Assembly (NCBI GenBank): GCA_018679315.1
Contig: JAHHLF010000148.1
Location: 1-13,049 of the forward strand
Source: Bacteroidia bacterium
Lineage (GTDB): Bacteria > Bacteroidota > Bacteroidia > Flavobacteriales > Flavobacteriaceae
DNA: 13,049 bases
Direction of reading: 5' to 3'
Position 1 is the first letter of the stretch. The number at the start of each line of letters is the position of its first letter. The notes beneath the pieces are model-generated. The model searched no databases and was not told the DNA's origin. It saw only the letters and a program-made list of their open reading frames with translations. Below are positions 1 through 5,386 of the stretch, one piece after another. Position numbers and translations under genes: made by a program.

Positions 1-265
1 GGACCAATCCATGCATTTGGTATGCGATCCCAATCCCGACTATGTCTTTCCTTGAAATTCCGTGTGCCTTCTTGATACGATTTATGCCAATACAGACATA
101 GTTCCACCAGTCTTGCGGATCCTGCTCAGCCCATCCTTTTTTTAAGGAATGCATCTCCATTTCTTCAGAAGGTTCCTGCACCACGCCCATACGCTTTCCG
201 GTCGACTTTTCCACTAAGGCGATCTTGACGGATGAGCTCCCCACATCAACTCCCAAATAATACAT
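1..265 (-). CDS. xylB: Xylulokinase-type FGGY carbohydrate kinase, N-terminal part (cut by left edge)
   Basis: I translated this on the minus strand from an ATG at 265-263; it gives 88 residues before the window ends. The start MYYLGVDVGSSSVKIAL is the phosphate-binding loop of FGGY sugar kinases, with the metal/ATP-linked Asp at residue 7. GWAEQDP (residues 44-50) and QMHG (83-86) are what xylulokinases show in the sugar-binding N-lobe. The expected reaction is ATP-dependent phosphorylation of D-xylulose to xylulose 5-phosphate in the cytoplasm, feeding the pentose phosphate pathway. About 400 residues lie outside the window, so substrate assignment rests on the N-terminus alone. The gap to the upstream MBL gene is 83 bp, so co-transcription is possible but not shown. 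Another FGGY kinase is the main alternative; QMHG favours xylulokinase. Confidence 0.85.
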   Translation of the reverse strand, partial: MYYLGVDVGSSSVKIALVEKSTGKRMGVVQEPSEEMEMHSLKKGWAEQDPQDWWNYVCIGINRIKKAHGISRKDIVGIGIAYQMHGLV

Positions 266-348
266 AAAAGGCTTTTCTAGGATGAAGAACCTAAGGTAAA
301 TTAAATTCTATTAAAATGGATATTCCAAAGACGCGTATGAATCTATGT

Positions 349-1182
349 TCATATTTCAATTTCCTGGCCTTGAACTGCCAGTTCTATAGGAAAGTCAAAG
401 GAATTCTTGCTCATAAATGCTTCGAAGGTAGACGATCGGTGTTGGTCGTTATGAGCGGGATCGTGGTGGAAAAATACGAGTCGGCCTGCCTTTGTCCTGG
501 CAGCAAATTCCGCAGAGATCTGCATGGAACTATGCCCCCATCCGATCTTTCGTATGTATTCCTCATTTTCGTATTGGGAGTCGTGTATAAGCAGATCGGT
601 TTCATAGGCCAGATCAAAACCGGAAACCCAACTATCATCGTCATATAATTTTGTCCGACCGATCATAGGTTCATGATCGGGAATGTAGGTAAGGGATTTA
701 CCATCGCAAGTAACCCGGTATCCTAAAGTAGGTCCCGGATGGATAATGAAAGAAGAGTGAACGGTAAACGGGCCTAATTCTATCTTGGTATTGGACAATT
801 CATGTATTTCAGGTTGTGAGGGGATATCCCTCAATACTACAGGAAAGAGTGGTGGAGATAAAAATCGGTTGAGTCGGGTTTGCAGGGAATAAATACTGCC
901 GCCTGGTCCCCATATGTGTACTTCGCGGTTCGGATCGAACAAGGGTTTACAAAAGCCCAAGCCCTGTATATGATCCATGTGCAAGTGGGTTAATAGAATA
1001 TCCAGTCTTTTAGTTGGATCATATTGATTCCAATCGATACCAATGATCCCGGTCCCCGCATCTATTATGAGCCTATCATCGTTATGGATCAGTTCTATGC
1101 ATGGTGTATCTCCTCCATATTTCTGATTATCGGGAGTAGAGGTGGGATAAGCACCACGCGTACCATGTAATATCACTTTCAT
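349..1182 (-). CDS. Metallo-beta-lactamase-fold hydrolase paired with a PAS protein
   Basis: This 277-residue cytoplasmic protein has no signal peptide. The MBL signature is HLHMDH at residues 66-71 (H66, H68, D70, H71). Further likely metal ligands are H148 in IIHPG, D169 in YIPDH, and the histidines at 239-240 in FFHHDPAHND. The early GGDTPCIEL and IDAGTGI segments (residues 23-45) and the later LLIHDSQYENEEY and GWGHSS segments are what I associate with the MBL group often attached to signalling proteins (TaR3-like), related in fold to phosphodiesterases and RNase Z. The substrate is unknown; phosphodiester hydrolysis is an inference from fold. Its start codon overlaps the stop of the upstream PAS gene (ATGA), so the two are probably translated together and may act together. 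Confidence 0.85.
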   Translation of the reverse strand: MKVILHGTRGAYPTSTPDNQKYGGDTPCIELIHNDDRLIIDAGTGIIGIDWNQYDPTKRLDILLTHLHMDHIQGLGFCKPLFDPNREVHIWGPGGSIYSLQTRLNRFLSPPLFPVVLRDIPSQPEIHELSNTKIELGPFTVHSSFIIHPGPTLGYRVTCDGKSLTYIPDHEPMIGRTKLYDDDSWVSGFDLAYETDLLIHDSQYENEEYIRKIGWGHSSMQISAEFAARTKAGRLVFFHHDPAHNDQHRSSTFEAFMSKNSFDFPIELAVQGQEIEI

Positions 1183-1577
1183 GCTTTGGTGGTATTAGCC
1201 CAGAATATGGCCATGGCGCCAACAAATTCCTGGGATCGTCCTACTATAGGTATCGCCATCACAGTAACATTATGTGACTTGCCGTCAAGACTTCTTAGCC
1301 AAAATGATTTGTGAGAAGGTACTTGGTTTTTGGTTGCATTTACCAAAGGAAGTTCGTTTGGTGGTATTGACTTGCCATTTTCGTCTGTAGGATGGAATGC
1401 CGTGCTCCACATTTCCATAGGCATTTCTCCTGTATCTTCGAATCTCCTGCCCAATAATCCTTCGGCAGCTGCATTATAAAACAATAGATTTCCTTCCGGA
1501 TCCACAATGAATACCGGGACATTCAGACAGTCGGCTAACTGTCTGCTTAAGATGATCTCTATAGAACGACCTGCCAT
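1179..1577 (-). CDS. Small single-PAS-domain protein
   Basis: This 132-residue soluble protein is almost entirely one PAS domain. The pattern CLNVPVFIVDPEGNLLFYNAAAEGLLG (about residues 17-43) is the classic PAS core (a default-state strand followed by 'N.aae.llG'). A charged and proline-rich insert (50-75) and the strand pair FWLRSLDGK...VTVMAIPI (92-111) close the domain. There is no kinase, cyclase or DNA-binding output domain, so any output must come from a partner. The obvious candidate is the MBL hydrolase that starts 1 nt before this gene's stop codon. The ligand cannot be read from sequence: there is no LOV-type Cys motif (GxNCRFLQ), so flavin photochemistry is not suggested. The gene lies 107 bp downstream of blh on the same strand. 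Confidence 0.8.
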   Translation of the reverse strand: MAGRSIEIILSRQLADCLNVPVFIVDPEGNLLFYNAAAEGLLGRRFEDTGEMPMEMWSTAFHPTDENGKSIPPNELPLVNATKNQVPSHKSFWLRSLDGKSHNVTVMAIPIVGRSQEFVGAMAIFWANTTKA

Positions 1578-1684
1578 ATTATGGTTAGTTAGTAGGGAGG
1601 AGTACTCTTCAATATACGAAAAATACCTATTTCAGGCAGAAAATCTGTTCAAATAAATTTAAGGTAAGCTCGACATTAGGCTGT

Positions 1685-2575
1685 CTATTCTCGCGTTTCT
1701 TTCGGTCCTATTTTAGCCATGACAAATACATGTGGGAACGTCAAGGCGGCCAGGATTGGAAAAAAGATGGGTAAAAAGTTGGTCTCGTCAAGACTAAAAA
1801 ACCAATATATGCCATAGATCCCTACAAGCGAGATTGCCCAATAACCTATAGAAGATTTAAGGTAGCGCAACATATTGAGTTTTGATATATCTCCATAGAG
1901 ATAGGTTACTTGTGCCATCAGGGAAGGCAACGCATGCCATATAATAAAATAGATGGCAAAAGCCCATAACAGTGAAGTGGCGTTAAATACTACGAAGAAG
2001 ACTACTAAGTATAGAAGATCCTTTGAATTAAATATAATTGTGCGCAGAGCCCCAAGAAAGAAAAGGCTATAGATGACAGCTAGGGAGAAGAGGATTAAAG
2101 GCGTCCATTGGAATATCCCCTCAGATATAGCCACACCGGTAATAGAATCCACAAGGTCAATGACTTCGGTGCTGTGTGCTTGAAATAAAAGAAAAAGAAC
2201 AAGAAGTCCGTACAGCATATAAAAGATCCGACCTAAAAAAGTAGAATCATTTAATTTATCACGCCAATGCTCTTCACCAAAGTGGTATGCACTTAGGAGG
2301 ATGAACACCAGCAGGCCAATAACTGGAAGGACGTAGAAAAGGACTGCCGTCAATCCGATGAAAATAAGATAACTGGTTAAAATTTTCACGTATGACCAGT
2401 TTTGCACGTTTTTGTCATCTCTGACTTCAAGCAAGGAAATATCGTTCGAACCATGCAAAATTCCAAAGGAAAAAATAAAGACATAGGCTAAAAGAGATTC
2501 CAGTTCTTGCTGAACAAAAGTAGAGATCCATAATAAGAAAATGGTAGTTACGATGGCTATAGCGCGAAACTGCAT
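1685..2575 (-). CDS. blh: Brp/Blh-family beta-carotene 15,15'-dioxygenase
   Basis: This 296-residue polytopic membrane protein has about seven to eight hydrophobic segments. The histidines expected to hold the catalytic iron are all present in family context: H41 in GILHGSNDISLL, H98 and H103 in YHFGEEHW, H214 in WHALPSL, and H282 in FPHVFVMAK. Blh cleaves beta-carotene symmetrically with O2 to give two all-trans retinal molecules, the opsin chromophore. The divergent neighbour is proteorhodopsin, 90 bp away, which is the standard linkage and makes the assignment firm. The ATG at 2575 gives a hydrophobic N-terminus and the family's usual length. There is no Shine-Dalgarno sequence, as is common in Flavobacteria. 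A near-palindrome (2576-2591) abuts the start codon and may be regulatory. No carotenoid biosynthesis gene lies in this window. Confidence 0.95.
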   Translation of the reverse strand: MQFRAIAIVTTIFLLWISTFVQQELESLLAYVFIFSFGILHGSNDISLLEVRDDKNVQNWSYVKILTSYLIFIGLTAVLFYVLPVIGLLVFILLSAYHFGEEHWRDKLNDSTFLGRIFYMLYGLLVLFLLFQAHSTEVIDLVDSITGVAISEGIFQWTPLILFSLAVIYSLFFLGALRTIIFNSKDLLYLVVFFVVFNATSLLWAFAIYFIIWHALPSLMAQVTYLYGDISKLNMLRYLKSSIGYWAISLVGIYGIYWFFSLDETNFLPIFFPILAALTFPHVFVMAKIGPKETRE

Positions 2576-2591
2576 GACAAAACTTTTTGTC
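2576..2591. repeat. 16-bp near-palindrome abutting the blh start codon
   Basis: The sequence GACAAAACTTTTTGTC has 7 of 8 paired positions in inverted symmetry and sits directly against the blh start. It could be an operator or a leader hairpin in the blh mRNA. Chance symmetry is also possible in such AT-rich DNA. Confidence 0.35.
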
Positions 2592-2594
2592 TAA

Positions 2595-2661
2595 TTTAAC
2601 AAAAAATTTATTAAACATAACATTTTTTGTTTAAATTTGAGAAGAAATAATTAAACAAAAA
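2595..2661. promoter_or_regulatory. Array of TTAAACA half-sites between blh and proteorhodopsin (candidate operator)
   Basis: TTAAACA occurs at 2611-2617 and 2651-2657, and its reverse complement TGTTTAA at 2628-2634. A one-mismatch copy (TTTAACA) is at 2595-2601. The last two exact copies extend to a perfect 11-bp inverted repeat: TTTTTGTTTAA at 2624-2634 and TTAAACAAAAA at 2651-2661, with a 16-bp spacer. The array overlaps the presumed opsin promoter and leader. Repeated inverted half-sites in a divergent region suggest a shared regulator for retinal synthesis and opsin. A MerR-type (CarH/LitR-like) light regulator, often linked to carotenoid genes, is one candidate; this is inference. Confidence 0.45.
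2632..2639 (+). promoter_or_regulatory. -7 promoter box (TAAATTTG) for proteorhodopsin
   Basis: TAAATTTG matches the Bacteroidetes -7 consensus TAnnTTTG. It lies 26 bp before the opsin ATG, which would give a short A-rich leader. I see no good TTTG -33 box about 19 bp upstream, so the promoter may need an activator or be weak. The box overlaps the end of a TGTTTAA half-site. Confidence 0.5.
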
Positions 2662-2665
2662 GATT

Positions 2666-3394
2666 ATGGATTCACTACTGACTAACATTTCATTAATTAC
2701 AAAAATGGATCCCAACGATTATGTAGGCTTTACATTTTTTGTGGGATGCATGGCAATGATGGCCGCATCGGCCTTTTTCTTTTTGTCGATGAACTCATTC
2801 GACAGAAAGTGGAAAACCTCTATCCTGGTATCAGGATTGATCACTTTTATCGCTGCAGTACACTATTGGTACATGCGCGACTATTGGGCTGTAAATATGG
2901 AGTCACCCACCTTTTTCCGCTACGTGGACTGGGTTTTGACTGTTCCCTTAATGTGTGTGGAATTTTATCTCATTCTTCTGGTTGCAGGGGCGAAGAAATC
3001 CTTGATGTGGAGACTCATTTTTGCTTCCGTAATAATGCTGGTAACCGGATATTTTGGAGAATCAGTCTATAGAGATCAAGCCCAGGTTTGGGGATTGATT
3101 TCAGGATTGGCCTACTTCTACATTGTTTATGAAATATGGTTTGGCAATGCCAAAAAATTGGCGTTGGCTGCCGGGGGTGAAGTATTGAAAGCCCACAAAA
3201 TGTTATGCTGGTTTGTCTTAGTAGGATGGGCAATTTATCCGCTAGGGTACATGGCCGGAACACCCGGATGGTATGACGGTTTAAATGGTCTGTTTAACAT
3301 GGATGTTATTTATAATATCGGTGACGCTATTAACAAAATTGGTTTTGGGTTGGTTGTTTACAATTTAGCTGTAAATCAAACATCTAAATCATAG
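2666..3394 (+). CDS. Proteorhodopsin, light-driven proton pump, green-type
   Basis: This 242-residue seven-helix opsin sits in the inner membrane. Helix C reads RYVDWVLTVPLMCVEFYL: D88 (Schiff-base counterion, proton acceptor), T92 and E99 (proton donor) form the DTE set of outward proton pumps. H66 in helix B corresponds to the His that interacts with the counterion in proteorhodopsins. The retinal-binding lysine is K224 in helix G (IGDAINKIGFG). The spectral-tuning position (105 in the reference protein) is M96, which is typical of green-absorbing flavobacterial forms. None of the NDQ (sodium) or NTQ (chloride) pump residues is present. Retinal should come from the divergent blh product. 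Expression is probably set by the half-site array and TAAATTTG box upstream. No Shine-Dalgarno is visible; the leader is A-rich. Confidence 0.97.
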   Translation: MDSLLTNISLITKMDPNDYVGFTFFVGCMAMMAASAFFFLSMNSFDRKWKTSILVSGLITFIAAVHYWYMRDYWAVNMESPTFFRYVDWVLTVPLMCVEFYLILLVAGAKKSLMWRLIFASVIMLVTGYFGESVYRDQAQVWGLISGLAYFYIVYEIWFGNAKKLALAAGGEVLKAHKMLCWFVLVGWAIYPLGYMAGTPGWYDGLNGLFNMDVIYNIGDAINKIGFGLVVYNLAVNQTSKS

Positions 3395-3401
3395 TTCCCC
3401 G

Positions 3402-3421
3402 ACTTATATTATTGTATAAGT
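3402..3421. repeat. AT-rich hairpin just after the opsin stop
   Basis: ACTTATA (3402-3408) and TATAAGT (3415-3421) form a 7-bp perfect stem with a 6-nt loop, directly before the main terminator. It may assist termination or protect the mRNA 3' end; it is weak by itself. Confidence 0.4.
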
Positions 3422-3423
3422 AT

Positions 3424-3458
3424 GGAAAAGGATTGCCAATTGGCAATCCTTTTTCTTT
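3424..3458. terminator. Strong Rho-independent terminator after proteorhodopsin, probably bidirectional
   Basis: A perfect 28-bp palindrome (3426-3453) is centred on GGATTGCCAATTGGCAATCC. It is flanked by A's on the left and T's on the right, followed by TTTTTCTTT. The palindrome can fold as a GC-containing stem with a U-tail in either direction. It should stop opsin transcription and could block leftward transcription entering from 3581 and beyond. Confidence 0.85.
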
Positions 3459-3580
3459 ATCGGTAAACCTATGTTGACAGTATTACCGAATGGTAAATAT
3501 CAATACAGAATGATGTTGATTACTGATTTTGTAATTATAATTGTTTTTATCAATTCCATCGCATTCCAAGAAGAATGCCA

Positions 3581-3802
3581 TTAGATAAGAATGGGCCCCT
3601 TAAGCCGCTTTTCTAATTTTCTTTTTTTGACGGTAAGGCTTTTCATGATGTCCATAAGACTAGGGTCATATGTCTTCTTATAAACTTGATTGATAGCGAG
3701 GATCAGTTTTTTGGCTTCCCGGGAAGCAGCGACCTTATCACTGGTGGACATTTTGCTCATTTTCCGATTTTCAAAAGCCCTGGCTTTGTCCAATAATGTC
3801 AT
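3581..3802 (-). CDS. Small basic hypothetical protein (73 aa)
   Basis: I chose the ATG at 3802 because the 13 residues from the upstream start (3841) are hydrophobic, unlike the rest, and that DNA is an AT-rich leader. The 73-residue product is Lys/Arg-rich and predicted helical: MTLLDKARAF at the start, then SDKVAASREAKKLILAINQVYKK, and a C-terminal MKSLTVKKRKLEKRLKG stretch rich in K and R. It has no signal peptide or membrane helix. I do not recognise a named family. Small basic helical proteins like this are often nucleic-acid or ribosome associated, but nothing here proves that. It is transcribed leftward toward the opsin terminator. The amphipathic pattern and codon use look coding, but it could be spurious. 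Confidence 0.6.
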   Translation of the reverse strand: MTLLDKARAFENRKMSKMSTSDKVAASREAKKLILAINQVYKKTYDPSLMDIMKSLTVKKRKLEKRLKGPILI

Positions 3803-3942
3803 TGTTAAAATGTTTAATAGTGAATATAAAAAAGTAAACAAAATAAAGATAAGTCATTCTAGAGATGATACCTGAAGCTTGGATCACTTTTATCAAAATT
3901 TTAGCGGTTTTGTTTAATGCCGGAAGGGATTCTTAATGGCAT

Positions 3943-3969
3943 AAAAAAAGGGAAGCATTGCGCTTCCCT
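3943..3969 (-). terminator. Terminator for the outer-membrane beta-barrel gene
   Basis: On the minus strand the stem AGGGAAGC/GCTTCCCT with a 5-nt loop is followed by a run of seven T's (plus-strand A's 3943-3949). It starts 22 bp after the stop codon of the barrel gene and is a standard Rho-independent terminator. Confidence 0.85.
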
Positions 3970-3990
3970 CCTAAATTCTTTGCTATAATT

Positions 3991-4578
3991 TCAGAACCTA
4001 TAACCAACGCCTACGGAAAGCACATTATTCTGATTCTTAAAATCGAAACCTGGAGATTCAAAATCATTGATATTCGATAAGCCAAAATTATAACGGGCAT
4101 TGATGTTCAGGCCACTATCAAATTGATAGCCCAAACCAATATTAGCGCCGAAATCTGTACTCTTAATTTCGTCCTTTATATCATCTTCTCCTGAAATTGG
4201 CGAGTCGTATTCATCTTTAGCAGAAAGCAATAAGCCTACTTGTGGTCCTGCTTCAACAAACACACCATCAGACACATAGAGTTTGGCCATGACGGGAACA
4301 TTCAGGTAGTTAAATTTGAAGCGACCGTCAAAACCGTCACTATCCTCATACTCTGCACCTTGCTGAGAAAAGATCAATTCGGGCTGAATAGCGACCACAT
4401 CTGCTATGCTACATTCAGTTCCCACACCAACGAACGGAGCAAATCTGGAACTGAGATTATCGGTGTCATCGCCACCTACCATGGCAATATTACCACCTCC
4501 ACGAACTAAAAACTGACAAGGAGCACAACTCCCGAATAGCAATAGGGAAAGCCCCATTAAGAAAACTACTTTTTTCAT
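3991..4578 (-). CDS. Small outer-membrane beta-barrel protein (porin-like, PorT/OMP_b-brl type)
   Basis: The start at 4578 gives MKKVVFLMGLSLLLFG, a normal signal peptide; the upstream start adds only MCIIKTSYI. The product is 195 residues. After the signal there are alternating strand/turn segments: FAPFVGVGTECSI, VAIQPELIFSQQGAEY, FNYLNVPVMAKLYV, VFVEAGPQVGLLL, FGANIGLGYQF, LNINARYNFGLSNI, and a final NVLSVGVGYRF ending in Phe. This pattern matches the 8-stranded barrels of the OMP_b-brl_2 group, abundant in Bacteroidetes. The acidic loop rich in D/E and S (about residues 125-140) would face outside. FGSC in the signal could also read as a lipobox, but a barrel with terminal F favours signal peptidase I processing. 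Substrate or partner is unknown. The gene has its own terminator and appears monocistronic. Confidence 0.8.
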   Translation of the reverse strand: MKKVVFLMGLSLLLFGSCAPCQFLVRGGGNIAMVGGDDTDNLSSRFAPFVGVGTECSIADVVAIQPELIFSQQGAEYEDSDGFDGRFKFNYLNVPVMAKLYVSDGVFVEAGPQVGLLLSAKDEYDSPISGEDDIKDEIKSTDFGANIGLGYQFDSGLNINARYNFGLSNINDFESPGFDFKNQNNVLSVGVGYRF

Positions 4579-4605
4579 GATATAACTTGTTTTGATTATA
4601 CACAC

Positions 4606-4748
4606 TTATAAAATGAAGGGGAATTTTTTCGAGGGGGAAATGCCTTTTTTGGCATTAGATGGGGTGAAACTATAGATGTAAGTTACTTAATCCTATGATA
4701 AATGTCAGCCCAGGAACAAAAGAGTAGTACTAATCCGAAACCAAAAAA
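4606..4748. other. Intergenic region between the barrel gene and the tRNA promoter
   Basis: No coding region is seen. AATGCC (4639-4644) and GGCATT (4651-4656) form a 6-bp hairpin around a run of six T's, in the presumed 5' leader of the barrel gene. Its role is unclear. Confidence 0.4.
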
Positions 4749-4779
4749 TTTGTTGATACCGTTAAGTAAACTATATTTG
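4749..4779 (+). promoter_or_regulatory. Bacteroidetes-type promoter of tRNA-Asp
   Basis: TTTG at 4749-4752 and TATATTTG at 4772-4779 match the -33 and -7 consensus boxes (TTTG, TAnnTTTG) with a 19-bp spacer. Transcription would begin near 4786, leaving a leader of about 70 nt before the tRNA. The leader contains a hairpin with TCTGAC/GTCAGA arms (4816-4831) that may guide processing. This is the clearest promoter in the window. Confidence 0.8.
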
Positions 4780-4857
4780 CACACGCTTTAGTAGAGCAAT
4801 GAAACAAGATCTGAATCTGACTGTTGTCAGAGTGCGCTTTGAGCGGATAAGATCATT

Positions 4858-4931
4858 GGTCTGGTAGTTCAGCTGGTTAGAATACCTGCCTGTCACGCAG
4901 GGGGTCGCGGGTTCGAGTCCCGTCCAGACCG
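4858..4931 (+). tRNA. tRNA-Asp (anticodon GTC)
   Basis: A full cloverleaf can be drawn. The acceptor stem is GGTCTGG (4858-4864) with CCAGACC (4924-4930) and discriminator G4931. The D-arm contains AGCTGGTTAGA. The anticodon stem is CCTGC/GCAGG (4885-4889 and 4897-4901), with loop CTGTCAC and anticodon GTC at 4892-4894. The T-arm is CGGGTTCGAGTCCCG. CCA is not encoded and must be added by nucleotidyltransferase. G at position 73 and GTC are as expected for Asp. The unit has its own promoter and terminator. Confidence 0.97.
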
Positions 4932-4940
4932 CAGAGTAGT

Positions 4941-4974
4941 AAAACCCTCTTCACGTTAGTGATGGGGGTTTTTT
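4941..4974 (+). terminator. Terminator of tRNA-Asp
   Basis: AAAACCC (4941-4947) pairs with GGGTTTT further on, an inner TCAC/GTGA stem lies between, and a run of T's follows (to 4974). It lies 10 bp after the tRNA 3' end and fits Rho-independent termination. Confidence 0.8.
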
Positions 4975-5014
4975 CATTTTGGGCATTAAAGCTGGTTTTC
5001 TGTTGTTCAAAATG

Positions 5015-5051
5015 AAAAAACACCGATGATGGCATTGCCATCACAGAGGGT
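5015..5051 (-). terminator. Possible minus-strand terminator in the right trailer copy
   Basis: The TGATGGC/GCCATCA stem with a 3-nt loop (5027-5043) and outer CC/GG pairs precede six T's on the minus strand (plus-strand A's 5015-5020). If functional, it would end a leftward transcript coming from the 5061-5222 repeats. There is no recognised minus-strand gene upstream to need it. Confidence 0.45.
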
Positions 5052-5060
5052 TTACTACTC

Positions 5061-5116
5061 TGCAGGCACACCCAGTGGGCCCTTTTCGAGGCGAAAGCCG
5101 AGAAAAGAATCCCGTC
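5061..5116. repeat. 56-bp structured repeat, copy 1
   Basis: This starts TGCAGGC and ends AATCCCGTC. It aligns without gaps to copy 2 (5167-5222), with 37 of 56 identical positions. The centre (5082-5107) folds on the plus strand as CTTTTC, GA, GGC, a GAAA tetraloop, GCC, GA, GAAAAG. That is a stem with a tandem G/A mismatch and a GNRA loop, typical of structured RNA. A CCC/GGG mini-hairpin precedes it. Confidence 0.65.
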
Positions 5117-5166
5117 TAAGAATTCAATACTTGTGAAGCAGTTAGAAGGGCTCGGGCTCACTTCAT

Positions 5167-5222
5167 TGCAGGCCCTCCCTTTGGGCCGTTTTACGAACGC
5201 TAATGAGTAAAACAATCCCGTC
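5167..5222. repeat. 56-bp structured repeat, copy 2
   Basis: This is the second copy, 106 bp downstream of copy 1 in the same orientation. The central hairpin (5188-5213) has GTTTTAC/GTAAAAC arms. Relative to copy 1, the outer C-G pair became G-C and the sixth pair C-G became A-T, so pairing is kept while bases change. The preceding CCCTTTGGG matches the CCCAGTGGG hairpin of copy 1 in structure. The GNRA loop is not kept. Confidence 0.6.
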
Positions 5223-5386
5223 ACTTTTCATCAAGCTGCTATCCATGGCATCGAAAATGAACTTGGTGGCAACTGCTAACCACTTAACCCAAAGGACTAT
5301 ATAGGAAAAACAGTATCTTTAATTGACTTCTTACATAAAGCCACCTGCAGTAAGCAGATCTGTTGCAGCGACTAAAGTTTATTACT

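Larger units (their letters stand above)
4931..5063. repeat. Inverted duplication of the tRNA-Asp trailer
   Basis: Left arm 4931-4981 and right arm 5008-5063 share both ends in inverted orientation. They begin GCAGAGTAGTAAA(A)CCCTCT and finish GTTTTTTCATTTTG, separated by 26 bp. The middles differ, but each folds into its own hairpin: TCAC/GTGA on the left, and a 7-bp TGATGGC/GCCATCA stem on the right (5027-5043). The right arm read on the minus strand therefore resembles a second terminator facing the tRNA unit. It could be a leftover of an inverted tRNA copy, a recombination scar, or the end of a minus-strand transcript. Confidence 0.75.
4932..5386. other. 455-bp gene-free region between tRNA-Asp and the cyclase gene
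   Basis: It holds the tRNA terminator, the inverted trailer duplication and the two 56-bp structured repeats. The remainder (5223-5386) is the presumed leader of the cyclase gene; I see no clear promoter there, only TATCTTTA at about 5312, one mismatch from TAnnTTTG. A 115-codon open frame on the minus strand (4877-5224) runs across the tRNA and the repeats and is not a real gene. Confidence 0.6.

Noticed and set aside
316..648. 110-codon plus-strand open frame inside the MBL gene
   Set aside because: It is antisense to a clear MBL-fold protein with intact metal motif and has no domain-like features.
3461..3488. CGGTAA/TTACCG inverted repeat after the opsin terminator
   Set aside because: Only 6-bp arms with a 16-bp spacer and no linked gene; too likely by chance.
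4877..5224. 115-codon open frame on the minus strand across the tRNA
   Set aside because: Its C-terminal part is the antisense of tRNA-Asp (GLDGTRTRDPLRDRQVF is a well-known artefact), and the rest crosses the trailer duplication and hairpin repeats.
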